Shown here: positions 50,540-62,738 of the stretch, one piece after another
How positions within the stretch are numbered: position 1 is the stretch's first letter
How the letters are laid out: each line of letters opens with the position of its first letter
Assembly: GCA_003290165.1 (NCBI GenBank)
Contig: QNQO01000683.1
Coordinates: 248,001-312,000, forward strand
Origin: Berberis thunbergii
Lineage: Eukaryota > Streptophyta > Magnoliopsida > Ranunculales > Berberidaceae
DNA: 64,000 nt
Direction: 5' to 3'
Translations under genes and position numbers: made by a program
The notes under the pieces: model-generated
What the model saw: only the letters and a program-made list of their open reading frames with translations
The model's database searches: none
Told to the model about the DNA's origin: nothing

Positions 50540-51352
50540 TGCAAAGACTAAGAGATTAGACCTGCTCAGTTTATTGACTTACTCCATTGCATCCATAATG
50601 CCAAGTTCTTTGACTGCCGTTTCAAAGGAAACTTTCTCACATGGAGTAATAAACAGGTTGGTGATAGAAGAATCATGGCTAAGCTAGACAGAGTGATGAA
50701 TAATCAAGAATGGTTGGTGGGAATACCTAATTCTAAAGCTGAATTCCCGACTGCATGAATGTCAGATCACTTTCCAATGACCTTAACTATCTATGAACAT
50801 ATGAACTCAGTGCCTATTCCATTTAAATTCTATAACTACTAGATACATGAACCAGACTACAATACAGTTGTGCAACAGGCTTGGCAAGTCGAGGTAGTAG
50901 GCAATGCTATATACGTTTTTGTAAAGAAACTCAAAACAGGTTAAGATGGGATTAACAACTTGGCGAAAAGCAAGGTTCATTAATGCATGTGCGAATGTTA
51001 TGATCACAAAAAAGTCTATGGATATGATTCAGATAATGTTATAGCAGACTCCGCTTGACCCAGAGTTAGCAATCCAGGAAAGAGAGGCAGTGAAGAACTA
51101 TGCATTTGCAATCAGAAGTGAAGAGTCAGAAATTAAGCATAAATCAAGAGCCAAACATATGAAAGATGGAGACGAAAACGTAGCCTATTTTCGTAATTAC
51201 TTGAGGGAGAGAAGATAAAAAAACAAAATTCTTTCGATATATAACACTGATAATGAAAAGTTGGAATCAATGGAAGACACGAGTGTTGAATGTGTAAAGT
51301 ATCTTGAAGGGATTTTGGTGGCCAACATGAGCAGTGTGACTCATCTATGATT
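50540..51352 (+). pseudogene. L1-type LINE ORF2 remnant (endonuclease end and linker)
   Basis: From 50606 the plus strand reads FFDCRFKGNFLTWSNK, then AKLDRVMNNQEWL and MSDHFPMTLTIY. That is the C-terminal signature of the L1 endonuclease (TW.N, LDR...N..W, SDH.P). Downstream to about 51340 the linker before the RT is recognisable (EESEIKHKSRAKHMKDGDEN, NYLRERR). Two in-frame stops replace tryptophans expected at ...TA*MSDH and FYNY*IHEP. The RT itself is absent after 51352. Confidence 0.75.
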
Positions 51353-51404
51353 GCAAATCTTCAAGTAGAGCGTACAGTTGATACTGATGAGAGCAAATCT
51401 TCAC

Positions 51405-51565
51405 TGAAGCTCTTCCCTTCTTCCTATTCCTCAGATCCGCCTCCTCTTCCTCAGATCCGCCTCCTCTTCTTGTTCCTCTTTATCTCCCTCGGATCCACCT
51501 CCTCTTCCCCTCATCCTCTCCCTCAGATCCGCCTCCTCTCCCTCAGATTCGCCTCCTTTCTATGA
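51405..51565. repeat. CT-rich minisatellite
   Basis: Four or five imperfect copies of CCTCAGATCCGCCTCCTCTT, some 20-34 bases apart. The purine/pyrimidine asymmetry is strong. A 72-codon open frame across it is a by-product of the repeat. Confidence 0.7.
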
Positions 51566-51844
51566 GCTTTTCTTCAACTTTTTTTGTTTTTTTGTTTTTT
51601 TGTTTTAAGGTTTCTAAAATCAGATCGAGAGAATGATGTGATTTTTTTCATTTTTCTATTTTCAAGACCAACCATGTGCCTGGTACCATGCGGTGCACGT
51701 GCTAGGCACCATCCAGGCATCCTAGAATTTTTGCTTTTTTAAACATAATCACAAATATCATCAATGAAATATGTAAAATTGTAAATTGGCTCAAAATGGC
51801 CAACAAGTGGCTGTCTAGAATTTCTGATTTTATAAAGCAAAAAA

Positions 51845-51975
51845 TCTAGAGAGCCTTACCCCTATCGCCGGGACAGTGCCAAGGGGGCTTTCTGTATGTG
51901 TGATTGTGTTCGATTGGGGCATTATAAGCATCTCTAGGATGATGGAGGGTATTGGGTCTGGCCTTGCTCTCTAGA
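51845..51975. mobile_element. TCTAGAGAGC-ended element (131 bp)
   Basis: It runs from TCTAGAGAGCCTTACCCC to CCTTGCTCTCTAGA. The middle, GTGTTCGATTGGGGCATT and GATGATGGAGGGTATTG, matches the copy at 22712-22856 closely. Confidence 0.6.
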
Positions 51976-51998
51976 CAAGTTCTTTATAGAGTGTGGAT

Positions 51999-52085
51999 TC
52001 TAGGGAGCCCGGTTTGATGCGCTAAGCTGGCCATTTTTTTGGCAAAGGTTTAGTTTTTTTATACTTTTTACCCCTTATCTTTAAA
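51999..52085. mobile_element. Left half of a CTAG-ended fold-back element
   Basis: It begins CTAGGGAGCCCGGTTTG near 51999 and continues with GGCCATTTTTTTGGC and TTTTTATACTTTTTACCCC, the left-arm pattern of the family. The right half is missing. Confidence 0.45.
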
Positions 52086-52093
52086 GAGTAAGT

Positions 52094-52258
52094 CTAGATA
52101 GTCAGGGCATACAGCCATTTTTTAGCTAAGTTTTGGACTTTTTTACACTTTTACCCATTCTCTTTAAAATACAATCACAAACATCATTTATGGAATGGGT
52201 AGAAGTGTAAAAAGCCTAAAAACTGACAAAAAATGGTTGTGTTCCCATGGCTACCTAG
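52094..52258. mobile_element. CTAG-ended fold-back element (165 bp)
   Basis: The left arm CTAGATAGTCAGGGCATACAG, with TTTTTTACACTTTTACCC, pairs with GGGTAGAAGTGTAAAAAG and the end GGCTACCTAG. The loop AATACAATCACAAACATC is the family core. It has the same architecture as 21201-21359. Confidence 0.65.
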
Positions 52259-52284
52259 AATGTTGTCTTTAAAACACAAACAAA

Positions 52285-52528
52285 GCAACCATTTTTTTTT
52301 GCTAGAGTAGAGCTTTTTGACAATTTTACCCGTTTCTATAAATGATGTTTGTGGTTGTGTTTTAAAGATAATGGATAAAATTGTAAAAATAGCTCAGCCC
52401 TGACAAACAAATGGTTGTCTAGCAAAATTGTTAAAACACAATCACAAACACCACCTATAGAAGGGGTAGAAGTGTAAAAAAACTCAAACTTGACCACCAA
52501 AAAATAGCTAACAAACCGGGCTGGCTAG
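52285..52528. mobile_element. Two further fold-back copies, partly degraded
   Basis: The first runs from about 52285 to a CTAG near 52421, with a GATGTTTGTGGTTGTG loop. The second is a right half with core ACACAATCACAAACACC, ending CCGGGCTGGCTAG at 52528. A further fragment of the TGCCTGG subfamily lies at 51672-51725. Confidence 0.5.
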
Positions 52529-53702
52529 AATTGTTGTTCTATCCTTTATTGAGTTTTCATTTTTAACCCAAACTATTCACTCTCTTCTTCTTCAGCCTCT
52601 CTTGATCTCTTCTAGTAGAGCTTGGGAAAGATATCGCAAGTCCATCCCTTAAACAAAGATTACCGCAGAACCTTTAACACGTTCTTTTAAAAGCAATTGC
52701 ATAAACTCGATAGTGATGGGGTTGATGGCAAGTAAAAATAAAAATTTTTGAAAATAGTAGAAAACCAGGTTTTTGCAGTCAGGAGTATCTTGAAACAATA
52801 ATGAAATCCTCAAAGTGTTTAAGTGTATCTCAAGGTTGTAAAAAACCTTTTCAGATGATGACGCCAAGAACGAGTGAACCAAAACCAAGTCGGTCTTTCT
52901 AGTCCTCCAGCACCGAGAAAGCTCGCAACAACATCAACCTATTGCAAAACCTAGTTTCTAGCCTCACTCAAAAAATTTTGATAATAGCAAATAAAAAATG
53001 ACTATAAATTTCAAGCTCTTTGAAAAAATACAAAGTGGTTTGCCATTTGTAAGTGATGCAAATTAAAGATAAATTAAAATTTCCTAAAATAACTCAAGTA
53101 TAAAATCTCTCTAAAAAAAACAGATTTCTGAAACCGTTCTGCCGAGTGCGTTATTGGAAAGCTTAAAAAGCCACCTAGATTCCACTCCTCTCCTCTGCCT
53201 GCAGCATTGAGCAGACCTCATTGATATTAGAGACATCTGAGATTATGCACACAAGTTTTCAAAGCATACATCCTTGTGATAGTAGTTTGTCACGAAAAAA
53301 AAAATCTAAAAAACTTGCCATCACATGTGTGTTGGTGGGGGAGAATTAAAGTGCGGGCATAAGTCAAAATCCATAGTAATTTCTGTATTGAAGAAATGGT
53401 TATTTTATACAATGTTTACTTCTCTGGAAACCATCAAAGCTTAACGAATTTTGAACCATAACCTAAACTGAAGCTTTCAACACTAGAAAGGGCTGTCGTC
53501 ACCAATGATTAAAGTAATTTTGGTGTGAATCCCACCTCAAATTATACAGGGTAGCCTCTCTCGTCTTTGGTACCCACTGCACAATCTATCAATCAGAAAG
53601 TGGCAGCCCATAGAAAACAGTGGGAAGCAGCGAACAACTCTGATCACAATACAGAATCAGAGTCTGGCAGAATATTGACTTGTCGATTTGGATGAGATGT
53701 AT
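52529..53702. other. Intergenic region and 3' flank of TRAPPC11
   Basis: I see no gene or clear repeat in this stretch. The part next to 53702 should be the TRAPPC11 3' UTR. Confidence 0.5.
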
Positions 53703-56700
53703 TCACTCTACAGCAACAGAACTAGGTTCATTTTCACTGTGTCTCTCCATCTCAAGTTGAGGTTTTGTGGGGAAAACGAAAATTGTTGCTGCAGTTGATG
53801 ATGGATAGAATCCTGCTGAATACCTCACTGAAGTCACTGTAATCTTTGGCAGCTGTTGTGAACCTGATGCCAACGGAACAAGCTTATAACCAAGGATGTG
53901 CTCTGATTTTGGCAGAACATATATCGTATCATTGTGGGATCCAGATAATACAAAACTCTGAGAGTCTGCCAATGAATACTTGATCTCTTGAAGTAACTGT
54001 GTCTGATTCTGAATTCTTATATAACAAGTAAAAGGATCTCCCAAGATAGCATGAGGAGGGCACTCCACACTCACAACCAATGGCACAATCTCCACGCTAA
54101 CATCAGGGAGTTTATGTCTGGTCACAACCCCCTCTGCTGCGCGGGTGCCAGACTGTTCTTGACCAGAGTCCCTCCTCCATCTGAGACAGACTGTTCCTAA
54201 ACCAAGTTTTTGAGAATGTACCTCAGGAACGATGGAGAAAACCTGCTTGAATTCTTCACCTGGTGCAAGTAAAGGATGGCCAGTCAAACACCTGCTTCCT
54301 TGTTGCACAGTGCACGACCTTCCAATATCTTCCTCATCTACCTCGATTGACATGGACATCAACTGCAAAGGAATCTCAGTGCAATTCTTTGCATTGACAA
54401 CAAGGATGCTAGTTTCATTAAAAGCTAGTGAGATTGACTGATCAGTGTCAGGCATCGCTTTAATCTTTGTTAGTAACAATGGATCTCGACGAAATGGAAA
54501 CATAAAGCGGTGTCCCATTGTAACAGCAGTTTTGCCTTCAATTTGCAAGCTTTTGTGGACATGGACCTTTTGTTCACTAGCATCATTTTCATTGAGCATA
54601 TAGCCTAATGATACATAGAGCATGATAGGCTTTGGTTTGTGCCACTTGATTTCTAGTTTGCAAGACCATGTGTCGCCAATGTTTATATGTGGAACAGAAA
54701 GCAACCCAAAAGATTGTTGGATGTTCTTAATACTATCAGGGCCTTCTGGAGGCTTATCATCATCATTTGGCCCCAAAATGCTGAGAAGCTGGACATGATG
54801 ACTAACTGTCGACGGTTCCGATGCACTTGGGCTCATCAGGCCACCTCCTCTTGCATCCACTAGGTTAATCTTCAATTCACCAGAAGAGACTGCATGGCCC
54901 TTGGGAGACACAGTAACAGGAATGATGAAGCTCTCTCCAACCAATGCAGGTCGAGAAACACCCAAAGAAAGATCTACCTGTGGGTCCTGCTCTTCAACCT
55001 GGATAACTTTGTGGCCCAATAATGCAAGAGCAGGGTCCTTGGTTGGCAAGCTCTCCACGTAATCCTCAAACTTCCAGAGTGGCAAATCATCCATGGAGGC
55101 AGGACTTTCAGCTCGGCAAAGGACAGTGAAATGGGGACCCATCTTTGCTATCACAGACACGCATTCTAACTTTCCAGTTTGAGCTGCATTAAATAATTCA
55201 GATGTCTCAAAATTCACAGCAACTACACAGTTTACTATGCAATGAAACACAACTGTAATTCAAATTGAAATCCATGGTACTACTGCACACACAGGTCGAT
55301 GCAGGAGACCTGGGCGTATGAACATGACTACAGTCATCTGAAATGATGACACTGAACTGGAAGATGTTGATTCCAGGCAATCATGTACCATGTGTGCAGA
55401 AGTTCCAATAGCATCATTAAATTAAAAAGATGTATAGGGTGATAGTTGGCTTACCACATGTGATATTGTATGTCAACCGCAACCACTTGTTTGTGACTAG
55501 GGTCAGAGTGGGAACAGCCTCTACACGTGGACCCTGAGGACCACAGGAAGTTGCATCCACCAATGGTTCCTTAGCACTGGTTATGACGAAATTACATTCA
55601 GATTGATTAAACTGGATTTCCAATTGATCAATCTCAACATTTTGAGGTAATTGTGAAAGAAGAGAAACCGTAATCAAGGTGGATATACCGGGCTTCACAA
55701 CTTGTTCATGAAAAGCAACTGCAGCAAGAAGTACCACCCTAAGGGGGCTGATGGGATCGATCTCTAGATAAAGGGGTTGGTCTTCTCGTACCTCAAGGTT
55801 ACTGCTGCTTTCTTTTGATGACACTACACATTCTCCTTTTGCAAGCCCAAACACTTCCTTGTGTATGATCCCTTGCTGAGAATGACAGGCAGGCCCAGCT
55901 GGACCATACTCTCCCTCCTTCCATTCAGAAGGCGCAGCACCAGATGATATGGGCAATGCAGCCATTTCAAGAGAGTACTCGATAAAATCCTTCACTGAAT
56001 TCAGTCTCCTTGAGCACTCCCTAAGGTAACCCAAGACCTCCCAAAGCAATGCCACCCAACCCTCTTGTCTGTAAAGACTCGCAACACCATCAAATTGCTG
56101 TTTTGCGTTACTGAAATCACCAATACTGAAGTAATCTATGCCCATCAGATTTTCGCAATATGAGGCCATTCTCGCTGCTTTGAGAGCCTTATATAATTCA
56201 CAGGATTTTTTTAACAGAGCAATGATCTCAAAGGAATCTTGGAATCTTTTCCCTTCTGCAAGGGCATAGAGGATGTAGTCTGCATCAGTAAGACTGCATA
56301 CCCAAAGCATTATATTAGCATCTGGAACATGGAAAGAACCAATTAATTTCAAGGAATCAATTGTGAAAACTCACGGTTGCATTGCATATGCCTCCCCTTG
56401 TTCAAGTAATTGAGAAAATTGACCCACATAAACAGAAGGTATCACAGATTCAACACTACTGTTAGTCCCAGACACTTCCGACGCAGAAAGAGCAAGTTCC
56501 AGAGAGTATCTCTTCTCCCTTAAATATTGTGCGGCCAACTGTTGCAGGACATTTCAAGATTAGATGAAATATAAATGTTCCCTAGAATGCACGTGCTGAT
56601 AAATGAAATGCAAAGTACTGAACTATTCCTAAGTGGCACTAATGTTGAACATCTAACTGGAATAAGAAATTACATGTTAGTGTAGTAAAAACCAACATCC

Positions 56701-59700
56701 ATTAAATGATAAACCTAGAGGAACCTTCTGGTATCTCAGAAATATGCAAATTAAATGGTAAACCTAGAGGAACCTTCTGGTATATCAGAAGAATGCAAGT
56801 GGCTGGATGCCGTGTAGCAAAACCAGTATCTAAAAATTTTGAATGGTGGCACTTCTAACATGTATAGTTTTGATTATTTCTAGAAGGTGACAAAGGCTGC
56901 CTACCTGATAATAGTAAGCTGGTTGAAGTTCCCATTCAGTGGGATTTTTTTCCGAAGTGCCTGATGGAAGAGAGGTGGCAGCAGAGCTCATCTCTAATAA
57001 CTCTGCAAAGACCAAAAACTGCCTGCTCACCCATTCCCAGTGAAGAAAAACAACTTCAGGTGCTCCCACAAGCTTTTTGTAACATGCAATATGTTTATTG
57101 AACCAAGTCATAGCTTCTACAACTTTTCCACCATGCAACAGCAAGGTTGATACCTTGAAATGCAACTGCTCTGCAACAGTTTTTATCTCAATTAAACGTT
57201 GAATTGGTGGCAACCTTGTTGATGCTCCAATTGCCTGCGTGTCAAAATATTTACTTAAAAGATCAAAACTAAAAATTATTAAGAAAATGTTAAAAAAATG
57301 TATATTCATGGAAGCAAGCTATGAAATGAACAAGCTTTGTTCAACAGGGGAAAATGGATTTATGTAACTGGTCACAATTCTATTATTAGTTTTAGTTTAA
57401 TAATTTATACCTTTGGTGGATGTAGGCTATGTGAGCTTCAGTATCAGGAGTTATACAACACATGCAATTATGCAACTTATGGAATAAAAGAACACCAATT
57501 TCATGGTTCCCACTATTGAGTCCAACATGGAGTCACATCTCTACTAAGGCAAGTGTCTAGAAAAGATTCTGCACTAAATCTAAATTCATTACTTCTTTTC
57601 CTGTTGTAGCCTTTAACATGCACATTCAACCCTATCAGACACTCCTCTAGTATTTTGCTCTCATGTCCACTTTAAACTTTGTGTACAACTTTTTATCTTG
57701 TATGCTTAGTCTTCCATATAGTCCATAACTAAACTGATATGCCAATCTCTGCAGCAAAAGGTTTCTTGATTGTTTAACGCTCTACTAGGAGTAACAGATC
57801 TTACCAAAAGTAAGATTTTCCAATTAGTGAAAGAAACATATTTTTAACACCGATAAGCCAATTAAATTTATACTTTGATTTTTTTTGGATATTGAATGTG
57901 AGTTACTGAAAAATAATACTATGCAAAAGAAAAGCCTAAGTAGCTCTGTCGTGAAAGGTTGCTGATCAACAATAACAGAGTGGTGGGTAGATAGAGTTAT
58001 TGTTGTGATGTAATTGGTCATATTTCATTGCGTACAATTGTCGATATGTATCTGTTTTCATATCTATGCAACTTGCTTTGACCTTTTCCAGCAAAATAAA
58101 TTGTAAAATGAGAAGAGTTTATGATATACAACGGCACAGGTAAAGAAAATGAAAGACGTTTATTCGTACAAAAGATACCTCGCGTAAAGTATGATAAGCC
58201 TCCTCGTAAAATTTCAAGGCTTCAACCCAATCTCTTCGAAACTCTGCATATACAGCAACCTACAATTGCAAAGATTCAATGGAGCAATCAATAACCTAAA
58301 CCATCAATATCAACAAATGCAAAATATTCAAAGAAATCACCTAAAACCAAATTTACCTCAGGGATAATAAACATAGTTTAACTTAAATCTATTATTTTTC
58401 TTTCTTTCTTTCTTTTTTTTTTTCTTTTTTTTTTTTATTTTTATTTTTTATTAATTTTTTTTTGTGGAAGCTTAAACATAATCATGTCATAATAACACCT
58501 AAAATAAGCAAGCTAAAGGGATCGCAGTTGCCTTAAAGCAGCAGCGGATGATTAACTCCACCGAACTGACAAGCTTTTTCTCAATACGAGTTTTAACCCT
58601 TCGTCCTTCATCCCTGTAGTATGTATTTGCTAGTTCTGAAAATATGCTCCCTAGTCTGCACAATTAGATGACAAAATTGCTAAAAACAGAGCGTAGAACA
58701 TGAACAACAGAAAATAAACAGATTGAAGTGCATACCTGTTGAATGACTCCATTTGCTCTGATGCCGTGTACTGAATGAAGTTCAGAACATACTTGGAATC
58801 TACTTCCGCACGCTTTCGCAAAGCAATTATACGATCTTCGCTAACTTCATCTGCACTCAAAATTTAAATTGGTACTTCATCCTTGTTTTTCTTGCAGAAA
58901 GATCATGGAATTATCTCAGTTGATCCAAATACAAAACAAGCAATAAACTCTACATTTTGCTTATTAAGAAATTTGTGAAACACTTTTGATAATTTGTTTG
59001 CGATTCTTGAGAAAACCCCATATTACTCTTTCTGCAAAGATTTTGTTTACGATTATGAGCATGAGATTGTTATTGTACTTCAGTTTATTCAATAAAGATA
59101 ACAGGAATGTAGTTAAAATGATATAAAAATAACTAATGAGTACTTACCCTTCATATTTGACTGCACAACCACAACAACCAATTTGATGTTCCTACCACGA
59201 ATGACAACTCTGCCCACATTTAGGAAAAGAAGACAAAAGTGGAATCAAATATAAGCCATATTGTAAACTTTGATTGATGTATGATCATAAGAGAAGCCCA
59301 CCATAAAAGCAAACAACATGAACATCGCACTGCTACCATGGCCTAATGTTCACGGTAATATTTGCAAATATATACTTTTTAATTCAACAATTTTTTTTTA
59401 GAAATATTAGTTGTAAAAACAAGGAAAAGGGAGAAGAAAGAAAAAATGAACCAAAAACTGCAACTTAAGGAGTGTTTGGTTGCATGGAATCATATTCCAT
59501 GACAATCTATGAGGGGACCACCAATCACCTATATCTAAGCTAATTTGAAGTTCACTCACTAACCATTAGATTTTCTGATGAATGGGAATCGCATGCTTTG
59601 GAGGGAGAAAAGAGTGTGATTCTCATATTCATTAGACTTCCATGTAGGGTCACTCATGAATTCCCATGAAATAGGATTCTATCCAACCAACCACACCGTT

Positions 59701-61390
59701 AGTCTATTAGAGTTTTTGAATATAAATTATTACACGAAAATACTTATTGAATAACACAGTTAATGAATTTAGGTTGTGTTTGGTTACACGGTATTTATGT
59801 GGAAATATCCTAATGTCATAGAAACACAACTTACTTTCAAATTCCTATATTTGATTGCAGCTGGAATTTCGTTAAGAAACCCCCGAGATGAATGATATTT
59901 TTATTGAATGAAAAAACAGCATATTTCTATTTTCCTAATTCCGAACTAAATCCCAAACCATAGCTATGGCAAGTCCTATTTATGACAAAACTTCCCATTA
60001 TATATTTGTCAGTATATGGGATCTTCCCTGTTGGGGAAGACATTTAAATAATTTGGCGATGATCGTTACGAGTCTCTTTGTCCTGATTTGCTAGTTAATC
60101 TTGTTTCCTAAGGCGTCCTTTTTTTTATACATAAAAGACCCCTTTTGTCCTGATTTGCTAGTTAACCTTGTTTCCTAAGGCGTCCTTTTTTTTATACATA
60201 AAAGACCCGCACAAGGATTTGCTTAGAAGCATTCTCTGGAATTTTCCATTCTCCAAACAGGTACTGCATAAATATGATTTTACATTGCACTACAAAAATA
60301 AGCTATTGGGATGGGGTGGTACTTGACGAACGACCAACTTTTCCATTGTAAATTGGAAAAATTCTGGCTAAATATGATATGTATGTGAAAAAAAATTCCT
60401 CAAAAAGAAATATCTTTTCTTCTTCACTCTCAACAGGAATGCATCAAAGAAACTTCCCTTCCACATGGATTGTGGTTTTGAGTACCAATTCAATAATGGC
60501 CTACCCAACGACCTTAACTCAATTTTTAGTAAAAATAGCCTATAATAGAGTACTTAGTATGGTTCTCAAGCAAACACTCCACGGGATATAATTAGATTAG
60601 GAACAACTGCTCCAGGCCCTAGCAATTCGGTCTTCATCCACCATAACCTGCCAAGCCTTCTTTTCTCTCCCACTTTCATTTATATGCTCGGTTTTGCCTC
60701 TGATTGCATTACCTTGTGTTACACTCACACTCGCACAAGAGAATTCTTTGTACTAGATCCCCAAGAATGCTTGAAATAATCCACTGAGGCCGACATTTAT
60801 GACTGATTCGTGAACAAATTTGGGGGCAAAAATATATTTGGACAATAGATTATCAAATTTAAATAATTTAGTGAGCTTAAACTATTTGGCACTGAACCTC
60901 CTAATCTTATTCATCTTGTGTTTATACTGGACAGCCTAATGTTTACTTCTTTACTCGAGAAAGAAAAATTCAAGACTTGAAACCAAGGCAATTGAAAATG
61001 TAATCTATGAAAATAACTTTGAAACAGAAACGACACGTACTTTAGGTTTTCAAGATCGGTGCAGACCTGTAGCCACTGCGCGGGATCACCAGAGATCTGA
61101 TTCGAACTAAACAGAGCAGCAACAACAGCAGGAATCCTAGTTCGATGCTTCGACAACCAATCTCTCTTCAAAATTCCACCTGGACGAGCCGAAGACGACG
61201 AGGAATCTAGGGTTTCCTTCTGTCCTTTCGCCATTACAGAGATCTTGGAGAAATCTGGCAAAGCGAGAGTGTTGATTGGTGGTTGCTGCGTGTGAAGGTA
61301 AGCTGAGATTCCCTGGTAAAGCTCTGGACAGCCAACGAGTGAGACCAATGTGACTGGTGGAGTTCGTAGCTCTTCTGCATAATCTTCCAT
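53703..61390 (-). CDS. TRAPPC11: TRAPP complex subunit 11 (Foie gras family)
   Basis: Nine minus-strand exons: 61390-61041, 59209-59148, 58850-58736, 58655-58532, 58259-58179, 57234-56905, 56538-56375, 56293-55455 and 55183-53703. They sum to 3546 bases, an unbroken 1181-residue protein, matching the usual plant length. The N-terminus MEDYAEELRTPPVTLVSLVG matches plant TRAPPC11 (Arabidopsis ROG2). The Foie gras region covers roughly exons 6-8 (for example KLVGAPEVVFLHWEWVSRQF and REKRYSLELALSASEV). The Gryzun-type beta-rich C-terminus is in exon 9 (WSCKLEIKWHKPKPIMLYVS). The protein is a subunit of the TRAPP tether/GEF acting in Golgi/TGN transport and autophagy. Intron 4 has a GC donor; the rest are GT-AG. 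Confidence 0.92.
56702..56806. repeat. Tandem duplication, period about 49, in a TRAPPC11 intron
   Basis: GATAAACCTAGAGGAACCTT (about 56708) is repeated as GGTAAACCTAGAGGAACCTT about 49 bases later. Each copy ends in CTGGTATMTCAGAA and ATGCAA. It lies in the intron between exons 6 and 7. Confidence 0.8.
58394..58461. repeat. TTTC microsatellite and T-rich tract
   Basis: Several TTTC units followed by long T runs in the intron between exons 4 and 5 of TRAPPC11. Confidence 0.7.
59468..59698. mobile_element. PIF/Harbinger (Tourist-like) MITE in TRAPPC11 intron 1
   Basis: The left end AGGAGTGTTTGGTTGCATGG and the inverted right end CGGTGTGGTTGGTTGGATAG form imperfect terminal repeats of the GTGTTTGGTT type. 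A TTA trinucleotide flanks both sides (59465-59467 and 59699-59701), the duplication expected for Harbinger elements. Length is 231 bases with no coding content. A second start-like motif, GGTTGTGTTTGGTTACACGG, is at about 59772, with no matching right end found. Confidence 0.75.
60076..60210. repeat. Tandem duplication, period 67, in TRAPPC11 intron 1
   Basis: TTGTCCTGATTTGCTAGTTA occurs near 60078 and 67 bases later. Both copies run on through CTTGTTTCCTAAGGCGTCC and TATACATAAAAGACCC with a single clear difference. Confidence 0.85.
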
Positions 61391-61823
61391 GTTTTGTGTT
61401 TGATTGAATGAGATAGATTAGTTGGTGATCACTGTGTGTTTTATTGAAATTGGTGGAATTAATGAATTAGGGTTTGGGGAAGAAGATCGATTGAAGGATG
61501 AAGATCTGAGACGAAGACGAGACCTGTCAAGTGTTCATGTGTTAGTGATATCTTTCTTGATTATTTGTTGGCAGCAGATTTTTAACACCATGGATTCCAC
61601 TTTCTCACACCACCAGATTTTTTTTTAAACTTCTAATCAACACCACTAATTGAGACCATTATTTCTCTCTTTTCTCTCACCCCCTCTTCTCAATAACGAC
61701 AGCAACAACATGAAAAGGAGGTGGTCGGTTGCGAGATGATCGTCGACGGTGACAGATGATCCTCCATGGCGAGAGATGACCGACGATGGCGATAAATAAA
61801 TGAGATGGGCTTGTAATGGTCAC
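61391..61823. promoter_or_regulatory. TRAPPC11 promoter region
   Basis: This stretch lies directly upstream of the TRAPPC11 start codon and should contain its leader and promoter. I see no clear TATA box. A hAT element starts 434 bases from the ATG. Confidence 0.4.
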
Positions 61824-62730
61824 TAGGGATGGGCACGGGACGGGATGGGACGAGATAGACCCCTCCCTATTCCATCCCATTCATACGGGACCGGGACGAG
61901 ATCAGCGTGTTTTATTTGTTAATAAAGTTTTTTGATAATCTAAAGGTATAAAACTATAAATTAATGCATGAATAAATATTTTAAGGTTTTTCTATGTTTT
62001 TAGAATATATACTCTCCATAGATTTAAGCAGAAAAAAAAAATCATTCATGTTTTTTTATCCCATATTATAAGGAATTGCACAGAAGTATGATCTAATAAC
62101 TTATAGGAGGCATATGACGAACAATATAACTTCCACTAATTGTGTCAGATGCACATTTTGCATTTTTTCAACGTTCAAAGTTTCTTTTACATCATAACAT
62201 GATCCTACCTATGCAAGGTTAATAGCCCTTTTTCTATGATTTGCACATGCATCATGCATCGCTATGCCGATTTTGGGGCATTTGAAACAGTGGGACTCAC
62301 ATTTAACTAATTTATCATGGTAATTCTCTACTATCAATGATTGGAGTTATGAAAACTTCATTATTCTTTTTGCAGGTGATTCTGGCATCATTGAGAAGTC
62401 TCCGAACCCAGGCCAGGATTGGATACCATTGGAGTTTGTGTGTCAGATTTCAATTTTATTTGGGCCATTGCCCATGGTTCCAGAAGCGCATTAGTGCTAA
62501 CAAGTGTTAATCTTAGTGGACAACCTAGTAGCGTGTGCATCAAATATTAATAAGAAATACTGAAAAATTAGCTCAGAACGGGGTTGACGGGATTGAAAAT
62601 ATCCATCTCATTACATTCCAGTCTAGATCGGGATGAGATGAGATCAATATGGAATTATTCAATCCCATTAAGACCCGAAAAAATATGGACGGGACGGGAA
62701 TGGGATCGCGGGATGGGATGCCCACCACTA
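61824..62730. mobile_element. hAT-like element upstream of TRAPPC11
   Basis: The left end TAGGGATGGGCACGGGACGGG and the inverted right end TAGTGGTGGGCATCCCATCCC are hAT-type. The flanks ATGGTCAC (61816-61823) and ATGGCCAC (62731-62738) match at 7 of 8. Both subterminal parts are filled with GGGATGGGA/TCCCATCCC repeats. The 907-base interior has no transposase. It does hold an exon-like segment near 62375 after TTTTTGCAG. Confidence 0.8.
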
Positions 62731-62738
62731 ATGGCCAC

